A stretch of DNA of 64,000 nt from CAWBAT01 sp046331665 (lineage in GTDB: Bacteria; Acidobacteriota; Terriglobia; Versatilivoradales; Versatilivoraceae), in NCBI GenBank assembly GCA_046331665.1, contig JAXLQK010000022.1, forward strand, positions 1 through 64,000, read 5' to 3'. The notes beneath the pieces were generated by a model. The model was not told the DNA's origin and made no database searches. It worked only from the letters and a program-made list of their open reading frames with translations. Below, piece by piece: positions 36,163 through 45,805 of the stretch (position 1 is the first letter of the stretch; each line of letters begins with the position of its first letter). The position numbers and the translations under genes are program-made.

Positions 36163-37203
36163 TCATTGGGCACATCCCCTTGCTCTTAGCATTGGAATAA
36201 TGACCTCCTCATGAAACCGATCGCAACCAATGCATAGGTTCTGGTAGAGTTTTCCTGAGGGCAGGACCCTCTTAGACTTTTCCATAAACTTCTCTAAAGG
36301 CCATCCAGAGCTGATTCCCATCCTTTCCGGGTGTCCCATGCTGATGGCTTCGTAAATGGGGTTCCCAATAAGCCGGTCGAGGATAGCATACAGCTTCTCT
36401 TCCGCTACATTGCCGATGGGCGCCTTGGTCTTTATGCAACAGGGGTAAACATTCCCGTTTGGCTCAATCGAAACTTCCGAACCAGCATAGGGGTATTGCA
36501 GAAAATTCAATCCACCGGACCAGCTATTACAAAAATCATCCTTCAGGGTAGCCGTCGAGAGTTCATTGAGGGCGGCCCGCCCGCGAGGCCACAAGGATCC
36601 GATCCATGAATCTGGCGTAGCACCGAAGAAGGAGTAGTACCTCGCAGAATGTTGTTCCATTCCTGCTTTCTCAGCGATGTTAATCGAGGCTCGCATCCCT
36701 CTCGATTCAAACAGCAGAGTTAGCTTTTCAAGCAGTCTTTTCTGGGACTCTACGGTCTCAAGGCCTTCGTGGTAATGATCGATCCCAGACACGGAAACAT
36801 GCCACACGTGATGCTGCAGCAGCTCGTCCAGAATACCCTCCGTCAAAACATCGCCGGTCGTTTGGACAAACAGCTTCACTCCACCATTGTCTTTGTACCT
36901 CTCATAAAGCAGGCCCAGGATCGGGTAGAGCAATTTCTGACGAACCGGTTCGAGCAAAACCTCTCCACCCGCAAGAATAATCCTGCCTGTCTTTTCTTTG
37001 GGATTGCCCTGCTCGTCTGGATCTGCCGGGTCCAGATAGGTATGGCGCTCAGGCATGTTTTCGATGATCTTCGAGAAGACTCTCTCTGATTCCCCGAGAA
37101 CGTGGCGAAGCTGGTCCCCTTGATAAGGCCTAAAACGATCCTCGTAGCAGTGTACGCAGGTTCGATGGCACAACCAAGTGATGACATAGTAGATGGATTC
37201 CAT
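36163..37203 (-). CDS. Radical SAM/SPASM-like enzyme
   Basis: The 346-residue protein binds a 4Fe-4S cluster through C-x3-C-x2-C at residues 12-19 (CHRTCVHCYE), with the glycine-rich SAM loop LAGGEVLLEP near 95. The C-terminal part has further cysteines arranged like a SPASM/twitch auxiliary-cluster region: NVYPCCIKTKAPIGNV near 245 and LCIGCDRFHEE near 325. SPASM enzymes modify peptides or proteins or mature cofactors. A 59-residue ORF ends 17 bases upstream on the same strand and could be its substrate or partner. The start has GGAGAGAG upstream. It does not look like ArsS, although arsenosugar-type transferases lie elsewhere in the window. The substrate is unknown. Confidence 0.82.
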   Translation of the reverse strand: MESIYYVITWLCHRTCVHCYEDRFRPYQGDQLRHVLGESERVFSKIIENMPERHTYLDPADPDEQGNPKEKTGRIILAGGEVLLEPVRQKLLYPILGLLYERYKDNGGVKLFVQTTGDVLTEGILDELLQHHVWHVSVSGIDHYHEGLETVESQKRLLEKLTLLFESRGMRASINIAEKAGMEQHSARYYSFFGATPDSWIGSLWPRGRAALNELSTATLKDDFCNSWSGGLNFLQYPYAGSEVSIEPNGNVYPCCIKTKAPIGNVAEEKLYAILDRLIGNPIYEAISMGHPERMGISSGWPLEKFMEKSKRVLPSGKLYQNLCIGCDRFHEEVIIPMLRARGCAQ

Positions 37204-37220
37204 AAGAGTTCTCTCTCCAT

Positions 37221-37400
37221 TTACGAAATAGCATTCAATTCGCCGCTACAAACACACCGGGCGACGAGGCGGTAGTACTCCTCCTCGACAAGGGCCCTGT
37301 CGAACGGTGCCGCGGTCTCTGGGTATTTCTCGACCCATGACTGCAACTGTTTCAGGATGAATGTACAGAGATTGGTTACAATCCGAACGATGTAGTTCAT
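37221..37400 (-). CDS. 59-residue ORF preceding the radical SAM gene
   Basis: This short ORF starts MNYIVRIVTNLCTFILKQL and ends CVCSGELNAIS, with an amphipathic, acidic middle (EKYPETAAPFDRALVEEE). It has a weak AGG site before the ATG and ends 17 bases before the radical SAM start, so the two should be co-transcribed. Size, position and a Cys-rich tail would fit a substrate peptide or a small partner of a SPASM-type enzyme. A further 41-codon frame (GTG 37527 to TAA 37402) ends just before it. No family is recognised. Confidence 0.45.
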   Translation of the reverse strand: MNYIVRIVTNLCTFILKQLQSWVEKYPETAAPFDRALVEEEYYRLVARCVCSGELNAIS

Positions 37401-37593
37401 TTTACCTGCCCAGCACTCTCCCCGCCCACCAAGCGTTCGCCCGGGTCAAGCCATTTTCTCCGTCGTAGAAGCCAAGACAGACCTCGATATCAACGGGGTT
37501 TAGAAAGAATGTGCTGGTAGAGGCCACATCGAAGAAGCGATCCTACTTAGATACTGTCACTCAGCACTGATTTCTCCTGTGCCATGATAATCG

Positions 37594-40500
37594 TTACAAA
37601 GCTTGGTTTTCGCCTAATTGTAGGGTCCTCGGGACTGCGGTGGCATTGAATTGACCGAAAGCAGGTGAATTCTGATCGGTTACCGGGCCTTGGTAGTTCA
37701 CTTGATTGATGCGTTCGTCGCTTCAAGCGCAATTGCAGTGTCAGGCCGCCGGAGGTAGAAGTTGCGGAACACTGACAGGTCCACGCTACGGAAACCATCG
37801 CCGCGCACGATGTTGCGCCCGCTGTTGCCAAAAACTCCGGATGGTGAGGCGACGAACGCGGCAGGGTTGAAGGCGTACCCTGAAGGCACATTGCGATTCG
37901 GGTCTCCGATCACATTAAGTCGGTTAAACGACTCATTCCGATGAGATCGTTGGTGCTTGAAAAAGGAGTGAAGGGTTGTCCTGTCTGGACCGTGATGATG
38001 CCGTTGAGCCTGCCAGCCACCGAGGATCAGCTTCGCGACGGGGGAGGGTATCGTATAGTTGAAGGCGGCGGTGAACCGGTGAGTTACATCAAAGCTGGAA
38101 ATCGCTTTCTGCAGGTGTAAGTTGTAGCTGTCCAAAACATGTTCGCTTGAGTCACCAGATGCAAAATCTGTGGCGTTGTCGATGGACCTCGAAAGGTATA
38201 GGCGCTCAGAAGATTCCAACCTTGGCTGAACCGCCGTTGCGCTTCCACCTGAAGGCTGTGATAGGTAGAGTTGCTCCGTTCACAAAAAGTTCAATAGTGT
38301 TGAACGCTGGATAGGGGCGTAGAGGGTTGATGATGGAGGAAGTGTCCTGTTGGGCGTCGATGGCTGCCGCAATCTGCGCGCGTTCCGCCGGTGTCGGGGA
38401 GTCCATCGGAACTTGGTTGATGTTATAGTCGAATGGCAAATGCACGCCGCGAGTCCCGCGGTACCGGCAACGAGCCAGACCTTCCCCAGTGCTTGCTCGA
38501 CGTCAAAGCTGAATTGAAGATTGTAGGGATTGCGCAGGTCCTGGGGCACTGCCGATAGGGAATTTGAAGGCTGTGTGCTACCGCGGAGATCGAGCAGGGT
38601 TGATGTCGGCGTGTTCGGGTCCTGAAGAAAAGCGGGGTCGGCGCAAATGTGATGCCCGAAGCCGAGTAAGGCGCATTGTTTTCGATTTGCTGGACGGTGG
38701 AAGCCTGGAGAAGAGTCTCGTAGAGAATCCGAATCCCCTAACCACTGTACGTCGATGCCGAGAACATCATAAGAAGCCGACGCGCGGTGCGGGTATTTTC
38801 GGTCGGGTTCTACCGAAGGCAAAGCCGGGAACACGCGGTAACGTCCAGCAGGAACGAAATTAGACAGTCTATTGTTTGCCCGTCCAAGAGAGGTTGTATT
38901 CATGCCGCGCAGACCAGAAGTCGCGTAAGCTGCCGTAGCCGTTCTCCAGCCATCCTGCGCGAATAGCGACCAGGCCCATTCCCGATAACCCCGGCCGAAT
39001 TGACCAGTGGTTATGGTTGCACGGGACGGAAGACCGAGCAGCAGATCGGCGAGCGTCCTCGCCAAGGCGTTTGCCGGAAGATTGGGAATAAGCGTATTCT
39101 GGGATCCATCAAAATAGATGGAGCCACGCACGTCGGTGGCACCCCGCGTATTGAATTGATAACGCGATAGATCGCCGCCAAATTTCAAACTGTGCGTGCC
39201 GCGAAGCACGCTCAGGACATCTGTGGAGTAGAATGTCAGCTCGTTCTGATCCCGGTTGTACCACGAGAGTCCACCTAAATCCGCTAGCCCACCGCTGGAT
39301 AAGCTTATGGAGGGAATTCCGTTGGCGTCAGAGCCGTTCGGGAGGCCAAACTGAGCAGCATTCCGAATATCCCCGTTTTGCAGGGCGTTTGTATAGCGGT
39401 TGACTCCAAATCGCGCTTCATTGACGACCACCGAAGAAAAGACATGAGAATAGCTGATGGTACCGTTTCCTGTTTCCTCGGGGTTCGGCAGAGTGAATCC
39501 AGGAATGTAGGGCCCGCCGAAGCGATCGATGACATATATCTGGTCGTTAAGGTTCCAGGAAGCACGCAAACTAAGGGTGTCACGATCTGTCAACACATGA
39601 TCCGTGCGCACGTGGAACTGATAGTCGTTCAGTCGGATGGGAAGAGGAGTGGTGTAATTCCCCGCCAAGAGACGGGCGTTTGGCAGGGGGTATAGTTCGA
39701 CAAGACTTGCGCTTACCGGGGTGATACGTTTGGAGAGATCGAGGATTTGCGCGCTTCCATCGGGGGCAACGTAGGGAATGAGACCATTGCGTTCATTGGC
39801 AGTAGGTACAAACGAAGTGCGAGTTTCAGATGCTTCCACATTGCGCAATAGTTCTGAGTTTACGAAGAAGAAGTGCTTCTGCTTCCAGATCGGGCCGCCC
39901 AGCGTACCCCCAAACTGATTGTGGCGCACTTCCCCCCGAGGCAGACCCGCACGGTTGCTGAATGTATCGTTTGCATTGAGTGCGTCATTTCGGAAGAATT
40001 CGTAGAGCGATCCATGAAACTGGTTGGTGCCTGACCGGGTCACGATATTGACTTGTGCGCCAAGCGTGCGGCCATATTCCGCAGGCGGCACGGCGCTCAG
40101 CACAGAGAATTCCTGAACGGCTTCGTTCGATGGTTCGAAGTTGATTACACTGTACTGACGCAAGTTCATCGGCATTCCATCAAAGAGGAAATCGTTTGAG
40201 CGGCTTCGGGCACCATTGACCGAAAAGGCGCCCTCCGTGTTTTCGCGCGCCTTCCCATAACGATTCGCGGCGGTCGATACATTCCACCCAGCGTCCACAC
40301 CCGGTGTCAATAACGCCAGGTTCTGCAACTGGCGGCCATCGGTGGGAAGTTCCTGAATCGCCTTTTCATTGACCAGCGTGGATGCCGTGGCTGACTCCGT
40401 TTGCGTCTCTGGAAGGGATTCATTTACCTCGATTTTCTCCTGATTGCTTGCGGGGGGAAGCGAAATGTCGAGCCGAACCTTATCACCCACTTTTAGGACG

Positions 40501-40778
40501 ACCCCCTTTCGTTCAACAGAGGACAATTGCGCGCCTTGCGCGAGAACTGTATACTCGCCGGTTTGAAGGTCGGGAATATTATAGACGCCTGCTTCATTAG
40601 TGGTGGTCGTTCGGGAAACACCGGTCTCCACGTTTCGTGCTGTGACCCTGGCGCCCACTAAGACACCCCCACTGGAATCTGACACTCTACCCGTGATCAA
40701 CGCTCTCGATACGTCACCATGACTCGAGGAGCTCATCACCGATAACAGTCCCAGGAACATAACAAATCTCTTCAACAT
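37594..40778 (-). pseudogene. Frameshifted Oar-like TonB-dependent receptor
   Basis: The ATG at 40778 follows AAAGGGAAATACGC and opens a signal peptide (MLKRFVMFLGLLSVMSSSS). Next come a carboxypeptidase-regulatory domain (GRVSDSSGGVLVGARVTARN), a plug (NGARSRSNDFLFDGMP, GAQVNIVTRSGTNQFHGSLY) and a barrel. About 650 codons are intact; later pieces fall in other frames: DVLGIDVQWLG, then LRPYPAFNTIELFVNGAT, then SRSIDNATDFASGDSSEHV and TVFRNFYLRR-like segments near 37750. At least three shifts lie between ~38900 and 37600, so a full barrel cannot be made. It is a second member of the receptor type found at 14395-17970. The end coordinate is approximate. Confidence 0.85.
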
Positions 40779-41085
40779 GCGTATTTCCCTTTTGAGCGAC
40801 CGATTCTCGCTCGTTCTGGACCCGTGCGTTTCATTGGTGGGTCGGGCCAAAAGGCTTGCGGATTGAACTGACACGCCTGTAGCGAGTGTGATCGATCGCT
40901 TTCAAATAATAGATCAGCATGAAGCCAATCTAGGTTCCTTCCATTGAGAAGGCCTATAGATAACATCGGGTCAATTCTCCGAGCGTGATCCTGTCGCCAA
41001 GCCAACTTAAGATTTAATGGCAGGGCGTGGGCTCCTCTATGAGAGCGGCCAATGGCTACAAATGAAATGAGTCGACTAGATCGAT
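40779..41085. other. Intergenic region between DUF2064 transferase and TonB receptor remnant
   Basis: About 307 bases, presumably the promoter and leader of the receptor gene. Open frames here are short and unconvincing, and no terminator with a T-run is visible. Confidence 0.35.
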
Positions 41086-41829
41086 TTAAAGCAAGATAAC
41101 CAGGCGGGGAGGCGGAAGTTGATTGACCAACTGGACGTGCTCCAGGGCCCGAAAGACCAGAGGGCCTGTGGAGAAAAATAGGGAGGCGAACGGTCGATAT
41201 TTTCCGAGATCGGATAAGAGCCCTCGAAGCCTGGGAATGCAAACGATTTCCGGCTGATACAAGACTCTCTGCAGGTCACCGGGATTATCGAGGTCTGTAC
41301 AGGTCTCCAGAATGCCGAAGGGAATGTTTTTTCTCCGGGATGCCTTTGAGAGTTCGGCGAAGTCGGTGTTCGCATTCCATCGAACGTCAGAAAGCATCGC
41401 GACGGTTTCTCTGGTAACCCCAATCAAATAAAGACCCCCTTTATGGTCGGGGCCTAACAAAATTTCTGTGGATTGGAAATTATCCCTGGCCTGACGCAAG
41501 AGCCGACCATTCAATTGGGGACAATCATTTCCTACAATTAGAATACGGTCATACCCGTGCTGAAAGACTTGCGCCACGCTCTCGAGAAGACGATCCCGGA
41601 AGGTTTGCCCGGCCTGCGAGATGATGGGAACTCCACATTTCGCGAATTCATGATTCTCTTCGGGCGGGATTACAAGGATCACATCCTCATGAAAAGTCTT
41701 GCGGCACGCACTGAGAAGGCGAATGGTTAGTCTTCGGAAAAGCTCCCGGGCAGTCTTTGGGCGGCACGAGGAAAACTTGTTCGTAGCCTGCTGCAAACTT
41801 GCAAATATGAGGACCGCTGTCGAGTTCAT
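41086..41829 (-). CDS. DUF2064/TIGR04282-like glycosyltransferase (rSAM/selenodomain-associated type)
   Basis: The 247-residue protein belongs to the nucleotidyl/glycosyltransferase-like family that includes 'rSAM/selenodomain-associated transferase 1'. It shows FRDRLLESVAQVFQHGYDRI, the DxD-like VGNDCPQLNG, and LGPDHKGGLYLIGV followed by VRWNANTDFAEL. The usual N-terminal loop (KxPxxGxxKTRL) is degenerate here (SSCRPKTARELFRRL). Members transfer sugar or nucleotidyl groups and in some bacteria serve arsenosugar synthesis. A paralogue lies at 60664-61329. The 18-bp palindrome at 42042-42059 is ~210 bases upstream. Confidence 0.75.
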   Translation of the reverse strand: MNSTAVLIFASLQQATNKFSSCRPKTARELFRRLTIRLLSACRKTFHEDVILVIPPEENHEFAKCGVPIISQAGQTFRDRLLESVAQVFQHGYDRILIVGNDCPQLNGRLLRQARDNFQSTEILLGPDHKGGLYLIGVTRETVAMLSDVRWNANTDFAELSKASRRKNIPFGILETCTDLDNPGDLQRVLYQPEIVCIPRLRGLLSDLGKYRPFASLFFSTGPLVFRALEHVQLVNQLPPPRLVILL

Positions 41830-42185
41830 GGCACGATCTTATCTATTGATGCCCTGTGTAGCTTCAAGCATTCCCACATTGATGCGCCTATACTCATGTT
41901 CCATGGAAACATTCACGTCTTCTTCCTCTCTTCCCGCCGCCGCGAGGAGGAGGTTGAAAGGAAAATCAGTCTTTCTGACCAGAAAAGTTCTTCCGAACAT
42001 GCTCAAATCACAATCATCATACCGTATCTTCCCAGCCTTGTTTGTCAGGTGGCTGACAATTTGCGAAGTGGAATAGCACCTGCCAACTGGATCGCAGCTT
42101 GAAGAGGACAAAAGGACCAGCCGGACCGTGTGCGGCGCGCTCAGCGAGTGCGCCTTATCAGAATCCCCCAGTAAAAAGATTTTCC
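41830..42185. other. Divergent intergenic region between transferase and mer operon
   Basis: About 356 bases between divergent genes. It contains the palindrome at 42042-42059 and, at its right edge, the MerR-type promoter. A 52-codon minus-strand frame (from about 42000 to 41839) could encode a small peptide but has no support beyond being open. Confidence 0.4.
42042..42059. promoter_or_regulatory. 18-bp palindrome, putative Crp/Fnr-type site (copy 1)
   Basis: TTGTCAGGTGGCTGACAA is a perfect 7-bp inverted repeat around GTGG. The TGTCA half-sites are separated by six bases, the same spacing as a Crp site. Three further copies lie at 54219, 55165 and 60292. Here it sits in the divergent region upstream of the DUF2064 transferase and the mer operon. 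Confidence 0.6.
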
Positions 42186-42217
42186 TTGACTCTGGAGTCA
42201 AGTCCAGGGTGCATCCT
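42186..42217 (+). promoter_or_regulatory. MerR-type metal-responsive promoter
   Basis: A -35 TTGACT at 42186-42191 and a weak -10 CATCCT at 42212-42217 are separated by 20 bases, the overlong spacing typical of MerR-family promoters. Between them is a dyad (ACTCTGGA at 42189-42196 and TCCAGGGT at 42203-42210, one mismatch). The downstream merR ATG is 26 bases away. MerR-type activators untwist such promoters on binding metal. Confidence 0.75.
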
Positions 42218-42242
42218 AGTGATATGTGGGAAGGAGACTCAT

Positions 42243-42683
42243 ATGACGCAAGGAATTCAAATTGGTCAATTGGCTAAGCAAACAGGTCTCAGCATTGACA
42301 CCATTCGGTTTTATGAGAGGCAGGGGTTACTCAAACAACCCTCACGCAGTAAAGGAGGCTTCAGGCTGTTTAGCGCTGATGATCTCCAGAAACTGATCTT
42401 CATTCGCAGATCACAGCTACTGGGATTCTCTCTTGGCGAAATTCGAGAATTGCTGGTTCTACGCGACGAGAAGACCCAAGCTTGCCAGCACGTACGCGAC
42501 TTGCTCAATCAGAAGCTGGTAACCGTGCGAGCGAAGATTGAAGAGCTCAGAAAACTCGAAGTAGAACTGCGAAGTGCATTAACAAAGTGTAATCGCGAGA
42601 TGAAGAAAATGCCTGCGTCTCACGACATAGGCTGTCCTGTCCTGGAAGAGATCGGACGTGCCAATGGAAAAAAGGAGAAGTGA
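42243..42683 (+). CDS. merR: MerR-family metal-responsive regulator
   Basis: The 146-residue protein has the MerR winged HTH (IGQLAKQTGLSIDTIRFYER, residues 6-25), a long dimerisation helix, and metal-site cysteines: one near residue 80 (TQACQHVRD), one near 117 (TKCNREM) and one near 130 (IGCPVLEE). Three cysteines with this spacing are typical of Hg- or other thiophilic-metal sensors. ATG 42243 follows GGAAGGAGAC; a longer frame from 42099 would run through the promoter. It is the first gene of the mer operon and is driven in the same direction as the resistance genes, so it likely autoregulates. Confidence 0.88.
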   Translation: MTQGIQIGQLAKQTGLSIDTIRFYERQGLLKQPSRSKGGFRLFSADDLQKLIFIRRSQLLGFSLGEIRELLVLRDEKTQACQHVRDLLNQKLVTVRAKIEELRKLEVELRSALTKCNREMKKMPASHDIGCPVLEEIGRANGKKEK

Positions 42684-42685
42684 AA

Positions 42686-43675
42686 ATGAAAATTGAACTC
42701 TTTTATTTTAACGGATGCCCTAACCACCAGCCCACGGTAGAACGGTTGAAAGAAGTGCTCAAAGAGGAGGGTGTGACAGCCGAAATCAACGCGATCAATG
42801 TGTCCGACCCTTCCACTGCCCAGACGCTCAGATTCCTGGGCTCACCGACCCTCAGAATTGATGGACTCGACGTCGAGCTCCCCGCACGGTCCTATGGCAA
42901 CTATGGAGTGATGTGTCGAACTTACTTGGACAACGGCAAGCGCGAAGGCGCGCCTTCCCGAGATCTCATTCGTGCTGCCATCAGAGAAGCCTTGGCCAAT
43001 GGGTCCAGCGCAACCAAGGGTCGCCAGCCGACAACACAGCTAGCGACAAAGAGTCTAGAAAAGCCGAATCGGGCGGGCCTGTTTATGGCGAGTTCAGTCG
43101 TCGCGGCCGTTCTGGCAAGTTTTTGTTGCATCTTGCCTATCTTTTTCGCTCTCACAGGGTTCACGATCATGGGCGCTTCGACGGCCTTTGCGGAGTGGCG
43201 GCCCTACCTGCTGATGTTGACCTTTGGAATGCTCGGGCTTGGTTTTTACTTTGCCTATCGCCCTGCAAAAGGTGAATGCGAGCCAGGAGGTGTCTGCGAA
43301 AGACCGATCCCGAAGCGTTCGGGCCGTCTCATGCTCTGGTTGGCCACGGCCGCTGTCATTGCCTTCGCGGCCTTTCCTTACTTCTCAGGCCCCGTTTCAG
43401 AATTCCTGCTTTCACACAGCAACGCCACGGCTGTTCAAACCATGCTAGGCACGCCGAACCTACAACACAGCAGCATCGTCATTGAGGGTATGGACTGCGC
43501 GGCCTGTGCTATCGCCATCGAGAACAAGTTGAAGGTGGTCCCGGGAGTCCGTGACGCCAAGGTCTCTTTCGAGCATGGCACTGCAGAGGTGGATTACGAG
43601 ACAGGCTCAGTATCGGTCAAACATCTGGAAAAGGCTGTGCAGGATGCGGGATACCGCGTCCTGAGCAAATCTTAA
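42686..43675 (+). CDS. merT: Thioredoxin-like / MerT / MerP fusion protein
   Basis: The 329-residue protein joins three modules. Residues 1-~105 are a thioredoxin-like domain with a single Cys-Pro (FYFNGCPNHQP) and the cis-Pro segment GSPTLRIDG. Residues ~125-255 are a MerT-like mercuric transporter with three helices, a Cys-Cys pair in the first (LASFCCILPIFFAL) and a C-x5-C loop (CEPGGVC). Residues ~265-329 are a MerP/HMA domain with GMDCAACAIAIE. Hg(II) would pass from HMA to the helix cysteines and inward to MerA. ATG 42686 follows AAAGGAG; GTG 42680 would overlap the merR stop. MerT-MerP fusions are known; the extra N-terminal thioredoxin-like domain is less usual. Confidence 0.85.
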   Translation: MKIELFYFNGCPNHQPTVERLKEVLKEEGVTAEINAINVSDPSTAQTLRFLGSPTLRIDGLDVELPARSYGNYGVMCRTYLDNGKREGAPSRDLIRAAIREALANGSSATKGRQPTTQLATKSLEKPNRAGLFMASSVVAAVLASFCCILPIFFALTGFTIMGASTAFAEWRPYLLMLTFGMLGLGFYFAYRPAKGECEPGGVCERPIPKRSGRLMLWLATAAVIAFAAFPYFSGPVSEFLLSHSNATAVQTMLGTPNLQHSSIVIEGMDCAACAIAIENKLKVVPGVRDAKVSFEHGTAEVDYETGSVSVKHLEKAVQDAGYRVLSKS

Positions 43676-43690
43676 TAAAGGAGAAAAGCA

Positions 43691-43978
43691 ATGAGAAAAA
43701 TCCTGGTTACCCTTGCGAATGTGCTTTTGCTCGGAGGTTTAGCCATGGCCAAAGAAGGTCACGACTGAGATCAAAGTGAAGGGAATGACGTGTGGCTCTT
43801 GCGTGGTAAGCGTAAAGAAGGCGCTGACTCAAACCAAAGGTGTCAAGAGTGCAGACGTGAGCCGTCGAGAAGGCACAGGCGACCGTCGTATACGACGACA
43901 CGCAGGTGAACGAACAGCAGCTGCGTGACGCGATCAATAAGACCGGCTTCAGGGGCGGAGCCGAAAGAGGTCAAGTAG
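43691..43978 (+). pseudogene. merP: Broken MerP-like periplasmic metal-binding protein
   Basis: A good start (AAAGGAGAAAAGCA then ATG) opens a signal peptide (MRKILVTLANVLLLGGLAMA). The HMA core VKGMTCGSCVVSVKKAL follows in a second frame and TVVYDDTQVNEQQLRDAI in a third, ending probably at TAG 43976 after one more shift. Intact length would be ~95 residues. One-base gains near 43759 and 43865 explain the first two shifts. The fused HMA domain in the preceding gene may make this copy dispensable. Confidence 0.8.
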
Positions 43979-44008
43979 AGAATTCGTTGGCCTCTAAAAG
44001 GAGATTTT

Positions 44009-45671
44009 GTGGCGAATGCAAAAGTGTATTTCAAAATGCGAATTGAAGGCATGACCTGTGACGGCTGTGCGCGGCACGTCACCAAAGCTTTGCAGGGCGT
44101 GTCTGGAGTTCAAGAAGCTCAGGTGGGCAGTTGGAAGGCGGGGCACGCGGTGACTGTCGCGGACGAAACCGTAGACGAAGGAAATGGTTCGGGCGGTGGA
44201 GGAAGCCGGCTACCGCGCCATCGTGCTTGAACGCCGACCGATAGAAGGAGGACGCCGGGTTCCCTCGGCGGGTGGAGATTTCGATCTGATGGTTCTCGGA
44301 GGAGGATCGGCTGCCTTTGCTGCGGCAATCAAAGCGGCGGAGCTTGGAGCCAATGTGGCTATCGTGGAAAAGGGAACCATTGGAGGGACCTGCGTCAACA
44401 TTGGTTGTGTGCCGTCGAAGACGCTGATCAAGGCAGCGGAGCTCTGTTATCACTCCGCCTATCCGAAATTCGAAGGGCTCACCACCTGCCCCCCGCCATC
44501 CGATTGGCAACACGTCGTCCAGCAAAAGGATGAGCTGGTGGCAGCTCTGCGAGAGGATAAATACATTCATGTGGCTGAACAATACCCGAACATCACGATT
44601 CTGCGCGGCGAGGGGGTTTTAACTGGTAGCCGCTCCTTGACGGTCGACGGCCGATTCTATCAGCCCGGGAAGATCCTGATTGCGACTGGCTCGTCGCCCT
44701 GGGCACCGCTGATTCCTGGGCTGAAGGAGGCTGATTTTCTGGACAGCACCGACGCCTTGAGTCTGACTGAGCTTCCGGACTCGATGATCATTATAGGTGG
44801 AGGCGCCATCGGCCTCGAGTTTGCCCAGTTGTTTACCCGGTTCGGTGTCCGCGTGATGGTGCTGGAAAGCCGCGCCCACCTGGGAGCTGTCGAGGAACCC
44901 GAGATTGGCCAAGCCATCACCCAGTATCTGACCGATGAAAAGGTCAGGGTATGCACCAACACAACCATCCTGGGAGTCGAACGTGCCAATGGGCTCTATC
45001 GGGTCCATACGATGACTGACGGGAAGGAAGAGATCTGTAGCGCAAATCAGTTGCTGCTAGCCACAGGCCGCCGTCCGAACACCGCCGGGCTAGGTTTGGA
45101 GGCAGCGGGAGTCAAGACGGGCGCCAAAGGCGAGATCCTGGTCGACCAACATCTCCAAACTGCTAACGCTGACATCTATGCCGCTGGGGATTGTCTCGGT
45201 GAGCCCATGTACGTGTATGTGGCTGCCTATGCGGGTGGACTAGCGGCGGAGAACGCTTTGAATGGCGCTGGCAGGGTTTACGATTTGTTTGCTTTGCCCC
45301 GCGTGACGTTTACCGACCCGCAGATAGCCAGGGTAGGGATCAGTGAAAAGCAAGCCCACGAGGCCGGACACAACGTGAAGACGACTGTGCTGGAACTAAA
45401 AAACGTTCCCCGCGCTCTGGCCTCCCGCGATTCTCGCGGCCTGATCAAGTTGGTGGCCGAAGAGGAAACTGGACGCCTGCTTGGCGCCCATGTTCTCGCC
45501 GCGGATGCCGGTGAGATCATTCAAGAAGCCACTCTGGCTATTCGCTTTGGCCTCACCATTAAAGATATTGTTGAAACCTTCCACCCATACCTGACCATGA
45601 CTGAAGGAATCAAACTGGCAGCGCTGACCTTCCAAAAGGATGTGGGCAAGCTTTCTTGCTGCGCAGGTTAG
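44009..45671 (+). CDS. merA: Mercuric reductase with N-terminal HMA domain (one frameshift)
   Basis: MerA reduces Hg(II) to volatile Hg(0) with NADPH and FAD. A GTG start after AAAAGGAG opens an HMA domain (MRIEGMTCDGCARHV). One frameshift near 44170-44185 leads into the reductase frame, which is open to the stop. The FAD motif is VLGGGSAAFAAAIKA, the redox pair is GGTCVNIGCVPSK, the NAD motif is MIIIGGGAIGLEFAQ, and a second FAD motif is ADIYAAGDCLGEP. The C-terminal vicinal cysteines that hand over Hg are present (LSCCAG). The reductase alone could be made from an internal ATG (44184), so activity may survive. No merB is present in the window. Confidence 0.9.
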
Positions 45672-45805
45672 GAAAGCAAATTTTACCCGCAGCGTATTCA
45701 TTGGTTACGGGTCAAGCCCAATATAAGAAAATGGGCGTCTCGAGCGAAGATCAGATGAATGCTTTTCGCAATTATCCAGAATATTCTGCGCGATCTTCAG
45801 CAGAC

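Noticed and set aside
36163..37203. Arsenosugar radical SAM protein ArsS
   Set aside because: The C-terminal cysteine pattern and neighbours do not match, and it is not linked to arsM; only a generic SPASM-like assignment is safe.
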